Shown here: positions 25,397-33,723 of the stretch, in pieces
How the letters are laid out: every line of letters begins with the position of its first letter
Numbering within the stretch: the first letter of the stretch is position 1
Position numbers and translations under genes: made by a program
Origin: Desertibacillus haloalkaliphilus
GTDB taxonomy: Bacteria; Bacillota; Bacilli; Bacillales; KJ1-10-99
Direction of reading: 5' to 3'
Assembly: GCF_019039105.1 (NCBI RefSeq)
Contig: NZ_JAHPIV010000001.1
Span: forward strand, 62,001 to 126,000
Length of the DNA: 64,000 nucleotides
Notes under the pieces: model-generated
What the model was told of the DNA's origin: nothing
The model's database searches: none
The model's input: the letters and a program-made list of their open reading frames with translations, nothing else

Positions 25397-26756
25397 AATG
25401 CCCTTTCATCGGAATCTCTATGTCAGGCTGTTCATCTTCGCCTTCTTCTAGTCGATCTTCTTCTTCACCAGGAATCTCTTGATCTGAGCCGTCCCGCTCT
25501 TGACCATCTCCTTCATCCTCTGGAGGTCGTTGCGCTTGATCTTGTTCCTCTTCGTTGCCGTCTCCTGTTTCCTCCGGTGCCTCAGTCACAGTTGAGCGTA
25601 GCACAACTCTCGCTGTCGGTGGATAATAATCCGTAGCGATCCATTCTTCACTAACCACTTTACCGCGATCATCATAGCTATAGCGATTCACTGTTGCTCG
25701 GTAGCCATTCTCACCATCATGCTGGATGACTTCTGCATAAACAGGAAGTGCGGGATCGTAGCGATGAATTGTTCTTGGCTCAAACTCCTCTTCATCAACA
25801 ACTTCATAGTCGAAAGAGGTCTGTAGCGCTCGACCGCTAATTTCAACCGTTAATTGTTGGCCATCACTTATCGCTGAAAGCGTATAAGGTGTTGAATTGG
25901 TGTTTTTGAAAACGAGATCTCTCTCCCCACGTCGAAAATCTGCCTCTAACCCTGGTGTCGTATATTCAGGTATCGATCCTTGTGAATGACGTTCAATGAT
26001 ATCAAAGTTCGTCCCTAACACAGCTATGTAAAGAGTTGAAGCCAATAATCGAAGCTCACGACCATCGATGCCAAACTCAACCGTATCACCTAGCACGTGA
26101 TCTAACGAAAAGCTAGCATTCGGTTGAATAACATGTCCATCGATTTGTTCAATCACCTTTTCGAGTGATAAAAATTGGCTTGTTATGGGTAGTGTAGCAC
26201 GAGCAAGCACTTCTTCCTCTACCATATCCTCATCGTAAACGGCCTCAATCGCTTCATTACGTAAATAACGTGCCTGCTCCAGGACACGTTCAACGGTAGC
26301 CGACCTATTAATGTCATCTGGCCAACCTTCAGTTACTTCTTTATGTATACCTTCTAAATCGACAATCATCGGTATCGTCACAGCAGTTGGCTGCTGCCAA
26401 AATGCATACCAAGGCTGCTCGAGTTGTTCGGTGACAGTCGCGATCGTCTTTTCTATCTCAAAATCAAACGCTTCACGAGTTACGAACAGCTCTTCTCCCG
26501 CAACGGTCTCAACCACAAGTGGCGCACCTTTTTTCCAATCGTCTACATGTTGATGAAGCTGCTTCTCTGCTTCTTCTACCGTTAAGCCCCCAACATGAAC
26601 TCCAGCTAGCATCGATCCTTCTGGTATCGTTGTTCCACCATTGATTCGTTCAACAACTGGGATCGCAGCCATTGTAAGAAAATAGAGAAGCAGAGCTTGA
26701 AGAAGGATGAGCATCCATAGTTTTACGATTGCTTGCTTTGGTTCTTGATCTGTCAC
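25395..26756 (-). CDS. VanW-family cell-wall-associated protein
   Basis: Function not established; VanW proteins occur with vancomycin resistance and cell-surface genes. It has one N-terminal transmembrane helix (about 12-31), a peptidoglycan-binding-like YoaR region (GVHVGGLTVEEAEKQL near 48-63), and a VanW domain at about 200-310 (PNASFSLDHVLG, LLASTLYIAVLGTNFDIIER, FKNTNSTPYTL). A beta region resembling a G5 domain follows, then a glutamate-rich tail. Start is GTG with GAGGGGG upstream. It lies 60 bp before pilB on the same strand, suggesting a link to the pilus or its passage through the wall. A surface protein role is inference. Confidence 0.82.
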   Translation of the reverse strand: MTDQEPKQAIVKLWMLILLQALLLYFLTMAAIPVVERINGGTTIPEGSMLAGVHVGGLTVEEAEKQLHQHVDDWKKGAPLVVETVAGEELFVTREAFDFEIEKTIATVTEQLEQPWYAFWQQPTAVTIPMIVDLEGIHKEVTEGWPDDINRSATVERVLEQARYLRNEAIEAVYDEDMVEEEVLARATLPITSQFLSLEKVIEQIDGHVIQPNASFSLDHVLGDTVEFGIDGRELRLLASTLYIAVLGTNFDIIERHSQGSIPEYTTPGLEADFRRGERDLVFKNTNSTPYTLSAISDGQQLTVEISGRALQTSFDYEVVDEEEFEPRTIHRYDPALPVYAEVIQHDGENGYRATVNRYSYDDRGKVVSEEWIATDYYPPTARVVLRSTVTEAPEETGDGNEEEQDQAQRPPEDEGDGQERDGSDQEIPGEEEDRLEEGEDEQPDIEIPMKGH

Positions 26757-26770
26757 TCGTACATCCCCCT

Positions 26771-27577
26771 CTATTTGTCGGTCAAATCAATATCTTTTAG
26801 CATTTGCTCTCTATTCGTTGCTATACGCTGACGAGGCTGTTCACCCTTATCTTCTTCATCCCTATCTTTAGTCACGTTTCTATCGATAAGTTCATGCTTT
26901 GATGCTGCCGTATCTTCTTGATCCTCAGCACCGATGTCATCTACATCTTCTAGCAATTTCATCCGTGCAACTAACAATTCATTCTCTTCATCTACAGAAG
27001 CTTCCTCATCGGTAGAGTCATCGATTTGCTTTAGCTCGCCCCGGTGAGTTAACAACTCATGTTCAACACCTTCGACCTCTACTTGACTTTGCTCTTCTTC
27101 AACCTCCCTTAAGCTTAGTGCTTCTAGTTCATCACGTTCGTCTTTCGTTTGCCTATCGTCAACTGGCTCCCTCTGATACTCGTCACGAACATGAGCGTCT
27201 TTTGATTGACCGGCTACAAGGTCCTCCTCGTGGCCTTCAGGTTCAGGTAAGGCAGGTCCATCCGTGTGTTGATCTGTTTCTTGGTCCTGAAACTCACCTG
27301 CATTTTGATCAGAGCTACCCACTGTGGCACTTAGGGCTCCTATATTCTCTGGAGGCAATTGCGTGTTTCTCTTATGTAAAATTAAAACCGAGCAAGTTAA
27401 CAGCAAAACAAGAGCTAGTAACCCGAACCAAACGTGATAAAGGGAGGTAATAACTAGCGCCAGCGCACTTGAAAGGACAGCAGAACCGAAAGCAAGCCAC
27501 TTCTGATCATTCTTTATGACGATAAAGTTAACAAGCATAAGCAGCAATGCAAACACTAAAAATAAAATAAATGACAT
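26771..27577 (-). CDS. acidic membrane protein of unknown function
   Basis: I do not recognise a family. The 268 residues start with three hydrophobic segments (about 2-18, 24-44 and 46-66), followed by roughly 195 residues rich in Asp, Glu and Gln with no obvious fold. The tail is probably disordered or coiled (EEEQSQVEVEGVEHELL, DVDDIGAEDQEDT). I chose the ATG at 27575-27577, preceded by GGAGG. It is 14 bp from the VanW gene and probably cotranscribed with it. The place between two pilus arms suggests, but does not show, a pilus-related role. Confidence 0.72.
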   Translation of the reverse strand: MSFILFLVFALLLMLVNFIVIKNDQKWLAFGSAVLSSALALVITSLYHVWFGLLALVLLLTCSVLILHKRNTQLPPENIGALSATVGSSDQNAGEFQDQETDQHTDGPALPEPEGHEEDLVAGQSKDAHVRDEYQREPVDDRQTKDERDELEALSLREVEEEQSQVEVEGVEHELLTHRGELKQIDDSTDEEASVDEENELLVARMKLLEDVDDIGAEDQEDTAASKHELIDRNVTKDRDEEDKGEQPRQRIATNREQMLKDIDLTDK

Positions 27578-27679
27578 GACTATCCTCCATCCAACTTCCA
27601 CTAATTTATGATTTCATTTCTGCGTAAAAACAGCTATACTTATCTACTACGATTATTGTCTAACTGAAACCTAATCACA

Positions 27680-27707
27680 TTCAAAGAAAAGATAAAGTTA
27701 GTATAAT
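27680..27707 (+). promoter_or_regulatory. candidate promoter of the minor pilin operon
   Basis: TTCAAA (27680-27685), 16 bases, TATAAT (27702-27707). The -35 matches four of six positions. The transcript would carry a leader of about 280 bases. Confidence 0.5.
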
Positions 27708-27712
27708 ACATC

Positions 27713-27744
27713 ATAAAATATAGTCATTCAGAACTATATTTTAT
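27713..27744 (+). promoter_or_regulatory. perfect 11-bp inverted repeat at the predicted start site
   Basis: ATAAAATATAG (27713-27723) and CTATATTTTAT (27734-27744) are exact inverted copies with a 10-base spacer, directly after the -10. It could be an operator or a 5' stabilising hairpin; no T-run follows. Confidence 0.5.
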
Positions 27745-27792
27745 CATTCAAATGCTGGATATTCATCCACTAAATTCGATATTTTTTGTTAT

Positions 27793-27946
27793 AGAGCCTG
27801 TTCAAAAAGGGCTATCCCCCCCATTTGGACAGACTTGAAGCAATGAGCGGAGCCGCTGCAGCTTTTTAAAAGCCTGTAGGAGTGGTTTTTCCCTAGCAGG
27901 CACGCAGCGTGTGGAGCCATTGCAAAACACTTTTTAAACACGCTCT
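27793..27946 (+). repeat. inverted-repeat element, family 2 (MITE-like)
   Basis: A 154-bp element whose ends AGAGCCTGTTCAAAAAG and CTTTTTAAACACGCTCT are inverted copies with two differences over 17 bases. Subterminal GCAATG/CATTGC also pair. It has no coding capacity. It lies in the leader of the minor pilin genes, 50 bp before the first start codon. Together with the two preceding sites it fills most of the 418-bp gap 27578-27995. Confidence 0.75.
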
Positions 27947-27995
27947 AATAATACCCGAACACTCGACAGCTAAAACGAATGAAGAAGGTGATCTC

Positions 27996-28439
27996 TTGAG
28001 TGAAGGTCGTAAAACAACGTCATCACAACAAGGCTTCACGTTGATCGAAGTGCTTGCCTCGATTGTCATTTTAACGATTATCATTACAGGATTTATGACA
28101 TTTTTTATACAAGCGTTTAATTTCAACACAAAAACGGAAGATGATTTACAGGCGATCCATGTCGCACAAGATGTATTAGTAGCGATCCAAGAAAATCCTT
28201 CTAGTTGGGATATCGGTACGTACCAGTCATGTGAACTCAAAGGCAATGGCAGTCTTCATTTAGAGGATTCAGATCCAATCACAAACGAGTGTCACTACGA
28301 AGGCACGTTTATTTATCCAACAGTAACGATCAATCAAACTCCATCTGAAGCAGAGCTTGGATTGTACCGAATTCATGTAATGGTCTTCAATCAAGACGAC
28401 CGACAACTTACAGAAACCTATGGCTATTATTCTAATTAA
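27996..28439 (+). CDS. minor type IV prepilin
   Basis: The N-terminus SSQQG-FTLIEVLASIVILTII is a class III prepilin signal with cleavage after Gly13 and Glu5 conserved. The following 100 residues form a small globular domain with two cysteines (QSCELKG, NECHYEG), probably a disulfide. I chose the TTG at 27996-27998 with AAGAAGGTGAT upstream (147 residues). The longer ATG frame begins within the repeat element and would bury the signal. It heads four co-oriented pilin-like genes. Confidence 0.85.
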   Translation: MSEGRKTTSSQQGFTLIEVLASIVILTIIITGFMTFFIQAFNFNTKTEDDLQAIHVAQDVLVAIQENPSSWDIGTYQSCELKGNGSLHLEDSDPITNECHYEGTFIYPTVTINQTPSEAELGLYRIHVMVFNQDDRQLTETYGYYSN

Positions 28440-28451
28440 AAGGATGATTAA

Positions 28452-28895
28452 ATGAACCGTTATATAACGAATCAAAAAGGTTTAACCTTAATTGAATTAC
28501 TAGCTGCGATCTCGATTTTTGCAATTATTGTTGGACTCGTCTACGGCGTGTTAATTAATGGGATTAACTATTCAAATATCGCTCAAACGAAAACCGCGTT
28601 GCAGCAAGAAGCTAATTATGTGATTACAATGACTAGAAGCCAACATCAAAATAGTGGCTATGAATCTTATCAAATTGATATCGGAGAGAACCTTACAAGC
28701 ATCAACATCGGGGAGCATGAAATCAACAACCCAAACATTAATTACACTGTTGAAGCTCTCAGAAATGGTGAAGTCGAGCTTGCGGAAAATGATCTGATTG
28801 ACCCACATCAGCCCCTATATATTCACCTGATCGTTACTGATGCCAGAAACGATCAACATTCATTTGAAATACGAACAACGATACGCAGACTCTAA
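28452..28895 (+). CDS. minor type IV prepilin
   Basis: Signal NQKG-LTLIELLAAISIFAIIVGL with cleavage after Gly10 and Glu5 present, followed by a short mostly beta globular domain (147 residues in all) without cysteines. Family resemblance is to the PilW/GspJ type of minor pilins by position and size, which is inference. It begins 12 bp after the previous gene. AGGATGA precedes the ATG. Confidence 0.85.
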   Translation: MNRYITNQKGLTLIELLAAISIFAIIVGLVYGVLINGINYSNIAQTKTALQQEANYVITMTRSQHQNSGYESYQIDIGENLTSINIGEHEINNPNINYTVEALRNGEVELAENDLIDPHQPLYIHLIVTDARNDQHSFEIRTTIRRL

Positions 28896-28910
28896 AGAAG
28901 GAGGAGTCAA

Positions 28911-29678
28911 ATGAGATTATTTACTGAACAAAGAGGCTCTACATTATTAGTTACGTTACTAACCGTTACTGTCTTTATGATCGTCGGAATGTCTGTCATC
29001 GCTGGTACGTTAACGAATGCCAAGCAGATCAATCAAACAGAAGCCGACATCCGAGCGACTCACCTTGCTGAAATGGGCGTTGAATACTTTAGAGAAAAGG
29101 CAATCAAAAAAATCGTGGATCAAGACGAACACCCGCAATCCGAACGTGAATTTACTCAGCTTGTCAACGAATCTGCAACGGAAACCGAAAGTGATTTATT
29201 TTCAGTTATGATTAATGATGTTGAGCTTAACTCTTCATCCCCCGATGACCGTTACACGTTGATTAGCTTTAGTAGTTATTCAAACGATGCTTTTGTCGTC
29301 ATCGACTCTACTTTACGAATTAATGAAAAGCGCTTCCCGACAGAAAGCCCACCTGACTATGAATATGTTAGGAACTTTGAAGCTAATAACCGTCATGTAT
29401 TTGATGATGTTTATTTTGCTGGTGGATTAACGCTCTCGACGCACTCGACTGTTATCATCCATGGTCATGCATATATTGATGGCGACCTCCGCTTACAACC
29501 CCATTCAACACTAACCGTACACGGAAACGCCTTTTTAAATGGGACATCCAAACAACTACCAAATTCAGATGCCTTTGTCGTTTTCGGGGAAGAAGCTGAT
29601 TTAGGAGATGAAACGACTTATTATTGGGATATCACTTCCGATGCGATCATTCTTGATACGGTATATCGAAAAAGATAA
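28911..29678 (+). CDS. pilin-like protein lacking Glu5, with repetitive C-terminus (PilX N-type)
   Basis: N-terminus EQRG-STLLVTLLTVTVFMIVGM resembles a prepilin signal with Gly9 as cleavage residue, but position 5 is Val, not Glu. The THLAEMGVEYF segment is typical of PilX_N proteins. After a linker, residues 160-235 consist of short hydrophobic-glycine turns (VYFAGGLTLSTHSTVIIHGH, AYIDGDLRLQPHSTLTVHGN), the pattern of a small beta-solenoid like those of bactofilins or polymer-forming proteins. 255 residues; AGGAGGAG binding site. It is likely a low-abundance or tip pilin, by inference. Confidence 0.78.
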   Translation: MRLFTEQRGSTLLVTLLTVTVFMIVGMSVIAGTLTNAKQINQTEADIRATHLAEMGVEYFREKAIKKIVDQDEHPQSEREFTQLVNESATETESDLFSVMINDVELNSSSPDDRYTLISFSSYSNDAFVVIDSTLRINEKRFPTESPPDYEYVRNFEANNRHVFDDVYFAGGLTLSTHSTVIIHGHAYIDGDLRLQPHSTLTVHGNAFLNGTSKQLPNSDAFVVFGEEADLGDETTYYWDITSDAIILDTVYRKR

Positions 29679-29924
29679 TCACTTAACTCGCTCCAAATAA
29701 CCTGTTGAAAAGGCTGGAACAAAGGGTAAACACCTATTTTTTGTCACATCCTCTTTCAATTTATGGTCATTTTACTATTCTCTCCCCAAACTAGAAAGTC
29801 GATCCAATTATAAAGTACACTTATTAAACATACATAATTAACCAAAAACATGCTATATTGGTGATAATTAGTTAAATAGATCGATAGTTTTATGAATATG
29901 TTCACGTGTTAAGGAAGTGATAGT

Positions 29925-30998
29925 TTGAAAGTTATTAAAAATAACGATGGCTCAACTTTGTTAGTCACGCTGTTAACGATTACGATCTTTACTGTTATTG
30001 GCCTTTCTGTTATCACCGGAACAATAAATAACGCAAAGCAAGTGAATACGACAGAAGCAAGTATTCAAGCAACACATCTAGCAGAGATGGGGGTAGACTA
30101 TTACGAAAAGGAAATTACAGCTTTTGTTGAGAAGGAAACTAGAAATGAGGTACAAAGGTTAAAAGAGCGCTATGAACAGGACCTAGAAGACTACAATAAC
30201 GAGCAATCAGTAAATAAGCCCGTCGAGCCAGACTATGCAATGGAGTCATTTGAATATCTAAAAACAGAATTTGATCATTTCAAAAAAAGTTTATTAAAAA
30301 GCAGCCCAGTTGAAGTTTCTACATCACCTGATTCTAAAGCGATATTTACAATAGAAAATGTTTCAAATATAGAGAATGATATTATGGAGAAGTTTACCAT
30401 AGGTTTTGACAGTGTAGGTACAGTAGGCTCTAATAATATTCAAATACTTAGATCCACAATAGAATTTTCATTTTTGCATTCTCTCGATAGCCCCCCTAAT
30501 TCCCAAGGGTCTTTTAACCTAGACCCTTGCTTAGAAGGCCAGACGAACTTTAAAGAATCAAATAAATGTCAATTTAATAATGACACCGTTTTTAATAATA
30601 ATATTTCAATAAATGGTCAAGGGAAATTAAAAATAAATGGGGATGCAAAGTTCAAAAAAGACTTAGAACTAAATGGTAATCCAGCTAGCCTATGTGTAAG
30701 AGGCCAACTTTCTGTCGATGGTAACATTAGTGATTCTGGTAATAGTGTAACAAGTATCTATGTTCTCTCAACAGAAGGGGAATTTAATCTGTCAAATTTA
30801 AACTTCGAAGTAATCATTAATAAGAGTAACAATAAATATGATGGATCTGCTAGTGGTCAAAGTATTGTTATAAACGTGGTTGACGAAACAACATTTAATA
30901 AAGAATGTTCTTTTACAGTCGATAAAGATACCCCAGAAGAACTCCCAACAAATGAAAGGACTTATTGGGACAACACTAATCGAGATGTAAACTATTAA
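29925..30998 (+). CDS. pilin-like protein lacking Glu5, paralogue of the upstream gene
   Basis: The N-terminal 50 residues are nearly the same as in the gene at 28911 (DG-STLLVTLLTITIF, TEASIQATHLAEMGVDYYEKE), again without Glu5. A charged coiled region (about 60-125) follows, then a globular part and a repetitive stretch (NNNISINGQGKLKINGDA, KFKKDLELNGNPASLCVRGQ) like the solenoid of its neighbour. Four cysteines occur in the C-terminal half. The start is TTG with AAGGAAGTGA. Base composition is more AT-rich than its neighbours. 357 residues. A 246-bp gap precedes it, with TGC-TATATT as a weak extended -10 near 29853. Confidence 0.75.
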   Translation: MKVIKNNDGSTLLVTLLTITIFTVIGLSVITGTINNAKQVNTTEASIQATHLAEMGVDYYEKEITAFVEKETRNEVQRLKERYEQDLEDYNNEQSVNKPVEPDYAMESFEYLKTEFDHFKKSLLKSSPVEVSTSPDSKAIFTIENVSNIENDIMEKFTIGFDSVGTVGSNNIQILRSTIEFSFLHSLDSPPNSQGSFNLDPCLEGQTNFKESNKCQFNNDTVFNNNISINGQGKLKINGDAKFKKDLELNGNPASLCVRGQLSVDGNISDSGNSVTSIYVLSTEGEFNLSNLNFEVIINKSNNKYDGSASGQSIVINVVDETTFNKECSFTVDKDTPEELPTNERTYWDNTNRDVNY

Positions 30999-31007
30999 AC
31001 GATTAAG

Positions 31008-31047
31008 AAGGTACATAGAGTTAAGCCCATGTACCTTATCTTGTTTC
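31008..31047. terminator. terminator between the pilin-like gene and the CapA gene
   Basis: AAGGTACAT and ATGTACCTT form a 9-bp stem with a 12-base loop, T-rich on the plus strand. It may serve both converging genes. Confidence 0.7.
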
Positions 31048-31062
31048 AAAAAAAACGTTTTT

Positions 31063-32115
31063 CTACTCCTTCTCCACCACCTGATTCCCTTCAATCAAAT
31101 ACTCACTAAACTCAACGTTGATATCACCGTCATCTAGGATCAGCTTCAACAACCCAGTTTCGGCGGTTGGTCCACTGACATAGTCGGGAAAAAGGAAGTT
31201 TCCTAGTGAATAGGCAATCGGTTTACCGTTGTACTCTTCGATCGGTTGCAGAACATGTGGGTGGGTACCGACAATGGCGTCTGCACCGGCGTTAATCATC
31301 ACTTCGGCGTATTCAATTTGATACGGCTCTGGCTCTTCAGCTAACTCGCTCCCCCAATGAATGTACACAAGCACATAATCAGCTTCAGCGGCTGTTTCAG
31401 CGATAATTCTTTCCATGCGATCTAATTGATAGCCGCTAGCGATCCCTGGTTTATCTGGCCCGGCATACCATGAGACATCAGGTAAAACACGCGAGAAGCC
31501 GAGGAAAGCAACCGATTCATCGTTGATTTCTATGACGTTTGCAGCATACGCCTCCTTTTTATTTCTCCCTGCACCAATATGGGCAATCTCGTAATCTTGT
31601 AAATGCTCTATCGTGTCTACTAATCCAGCTTCCTTAAAATCCATCGTATGATTGTTTGCTAGACTAACCATGTCAAAGCCTGCATTCTTAACCCCTTCTA
31701 GGAAATGGGGTGGCATTTTAAATGCAAATTGCTTTGGAAACGCATCTGTACGCTCAGTGACAGCTGTTTCCAAATTCACGACCGCAAAATCGGCGTTCTG
31801 TACTTCTTCTTTAACAAATTCAAACGGATAATCGACACTAAATTCCTGCACAGCATACTCAATCGACCCGCTCATCATTAAATCGCCTGCAAAAATGATT
31901 TCTATCGGTTCGATCGGTTCTTCTACTTCAATGACCTCTTCAACTGGCACGTCTTCTCTCGTCTCTTCTTGGTACTCTTCTTCGTACTCTTCTTCGGTGT
32001 CGTATGGTGTTTCCGTTACGGCTTCTCGGCTCGTATCATAAAGTACGACAAGAGATGTTAAAGCCACAAATGCAATTGTAAAAACGATTAATTGATACCA
32101 ATATAACTTTTTCAT
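31063..32115 (-). CDS. CapA-family (PgsA-like) metallophosphatase-fold protein
   Basis: CapA/PgsA proteins take part in making or exporting poly-gamma-glutamate. The sequence has a single N-terminal membrane anchor (about 8-27), an acidic linker with repeated Glu-Tyr-Glu-Glu, and the CapA domain from about 70: IIFAGDLMMSGSIEYAV, VNLETAVTE, SLANNHTMDF, YIHWGSELAEEPEPYQ and VGTHPHVLQPIEEYNGKPIAYSLGNF. These contain the usual metal-ligand Asp, Asn and His positions. No capBC genes are nearby. It is a single gene, so the substrate is uncertain. 350 residues. Confidence 0.88.
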   Translation of the reverse strand: MKKLYWYQLIVFTIAFVALTSLVVLYDTSREAVTETPYDTEEEYEEEYQEETREDVPVEEVIEVEEPIEPIEIIFAGDLMMSGSIEYAVQEFSVDYPFEFVKEEVQNADFAVVNLETAVTERTDAFPKQFAFKMPPHFLEGVKNAGFDMVSLANNHTMDFKEAGLVDTIEHLQDYEIAHIGAGRNKKEAYAANVIEINDESVAFLGFSRVLPDVSWYAGPDKPGIASGYQLDRMERIIAETAAEADYVLVYIHWGSELAEEPEPYQIEYAEVMINAGADAIVGTHPHVLQPIEEYNGKPIAYSLGNFLFPDYVSGPTAETGLLKLILDDGDINVEFSEYLIEGNQVVEKE

Positions 32116-32220
32116 ACGCTACCCTCTTTATAACATTAAGCACTGATATAAGTTTTCTTACTTTCCATAGTACTAAACTGTATTCTATTTTTCTACTCTA
32201 TTTCCCAAATTTTGTATTTA

Positions 32221-32285
32221 AGAGTGTTTTTCTCCTAGAGGCGAGTAGCGTGCGAAGCCATTGCTAACTTTTTTTACACGTACGA
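32221..32285 (+). repeat. fragment related to the family 2 element
   Basis: This 65-bp stretch matches the right part of the element at 27793 (TTTTTCTCCTAG, GCGTGCGAAGCCATTGC, TTTTTTTACACG). An imperfect palindrome, ATCTATCA...TGATAGAT, lies just after at 32289-32331. Nothing else is recognised in the 276-bp gap 32116-32391. Confidence 0.55.
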
Positions 32286-32391
32286 TAAGATCTATCAAAA
32301 GGAGGAGATCCTACTCCTATTGTGATAGATTGTAAGCACTCAATGGAGCAACTACTAGGGGGGGAAAGCGTATATCGTTCTAGCTCCCATA

Positions 32392-33693
32392 TTAAAGGTC
32401 ACTTTCCAAATGCTTCCTAACGTCTGAAATAAAATAGAGAGAGCCAGTAATAATAAAGACATCCTCTTTACGAAGCGACTTCAGGATCTTCTCTATCGCT
32501 TGCTTCCAATCAGAATGGATCGATTTGTTTGTAAACGTCGAAGCCTGATATAAATCATCTGCTAAAGCCGCACGGAAAAAGTCATACGTCGTAAATGTGA
32601 TCGATTCGATCACATCGTATAACGGACGGAGCATCACATCGATCTCTTTTTCCTTCGTTGCTGCAAATAACACGTGGACGTTTTTATCTGGATACGTTTG
32701 CTTAATCGTATTTGCTAACGCTTCGACTCCTTCGTTGTTATGGGCACCGTCTAAAATCACTAGTGGATCCACTGAGACTTGTTCAAAGCGTCCAAGCCAT
32801 GTTGTTTTTTCTAGCCCTTGACGAATGGCTTCAGGATCAATAAAAAATAAACCTGTTTTTTGTAATAGCCCAATCGCCATCAACGCTAAACTAGCATTCT
32901 TCACTTGATGCTCACCTTTCATGACGATCGAATATTCGTGAGCATGACTACCCTGAGCATAAAAGGAGAAGGATTGCTTAAGCTCGTTTACGTGAAGGTC
33001 TTTATAGCCAAAGTCAGTATAAAATTGATAAATCGGAGCTTTCTTACGTTCAGCTTCATTCTTTAAAACACCTAACGCTTCAGAATCTTCAGCAGTGGTC
33101 ACAACGGGTACCCCTTGTTTAATAATCCCTGCTTTTTCATAGGCAATCTCAGAAATCGTATCTCCGAGAATGTGCATATGATCATGACCAACATTCGTTA
33201 TTAGTGAAAATAATGGCGTAATCACATTTGTTGAGTCAAATCGACCACCAAGGCCAACCTCGACTAAAACAATGTCAGGCTTAGCGATGGTAGCAAAGTA
33301 AACGAACGCGATCGTCGTGATCACTTCAAATTCTGTCGGTGAACCAAGCTCTGTCGTCGCTAATTCTTCCACAAGTGGGCGTACTTGATTAGCAATCGCA
33401 ACTAGGTCTTCATCGGGAATCGATTCCCCATTGATCGAGATCCGTTCATTAAACACCTCGATGTAAGGGGACGTAAATGTGCCAACCGATAGGCCTGTCT
33501 CAGCGAGAACATGGCGAAGGAAGCTGACAGTTGAGCCTTTTCCATTGGTTCCACCGATATGGATCGTTTTCAGTTTTTGCTCTGGATGAGAAAGACGACT
33601 TAGCAACCATTCCATCCGCTTTAAGCCAGGCTTAATACCAAAAGGCAGTAAGCCATGAATCCACTCAATCGTCTCTTCATAAGTATTCATCAT
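32392..33693 (-). CDS. folC: bifunctional folylpolyglutamate/dihydrofolate synthase
   Basis: Adds glutamate to folates using ATP. The P-loop HIGGTNGKGST is near residue 45, VEVGLGGRFDSTNV near 145, NVGHDHMHILG near 175 and ILDGAHNNEGVEAL near 320. I chose the ATG at 33691-33693, 7 bases from GGAGGA, giving 433 residues. The frame stays open for 50 more codons upstream, but those cross a hairpin element and have no family similarity. It lies between valS and comC as in B. subtilis. Confidence 0.93.
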   Translation of the reverse strand: MMNTYEETIEWIHGLLPFGIKPGLKRMEWLLSRLSHPEQKLKTIHIGGTNGKGSTVSFLRHVLAETGLSVGTFTSPYIEVFNERISINGESIPDEDLVAIANQVRPLVEELATTELGSPTEFEVITTIAFVYFATIAKPDIVLVEVGLGGRFDSTNVITPLFSLITNVGHDHMHILGDTISEIAYEKAGIIKQGVPVVTTAEDSEALGVLKNEAERKKAPIYQFYTDFGYKDLHVNELKQSFSFYAQGSHAHEYSIVMKGEHQVKNASLALMAIGLLQKTGLFFIDPEAIRQGLEKTTWLGRFEQVSVDPLVILDGAHNNEGVEALANTIKQTYPDKNVHVLFAATKEKEIDVMLRPLYDVIESITFTTYDFFRAALADDLYQASTFTNKSIHSDWKQAIEKILKSLRKEDVFIITGSLYFISDVRKHLESDL

Positions 33694-33723
33694 CTTCTTT
33701 TCCTCCAAATCAAAATAAAGCAA

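Noticed and set aside
27909-27995. N-terminal extension (29 codons) of the first minor prepilin from an ATG
   Set aside because: It begins inside the family 2 repeat, lacks a binding site and would place the prepilin signal far from the N-terminus. The TTG at 27996 has both.
29690-29740. Further copy of the TGTTCAAAAAG repeat (CCTGTTGAAAAGGCTGG)
   Set aside because: Only a short, imperfect match without a partner end; within chance expectation.
32289-32331. Imperfect palindrome ATCTATCA...TGATAGAT as the folC terminator
   Set aside because: It has bulges and no T-run on the minus strand, so terminator function is not supported.
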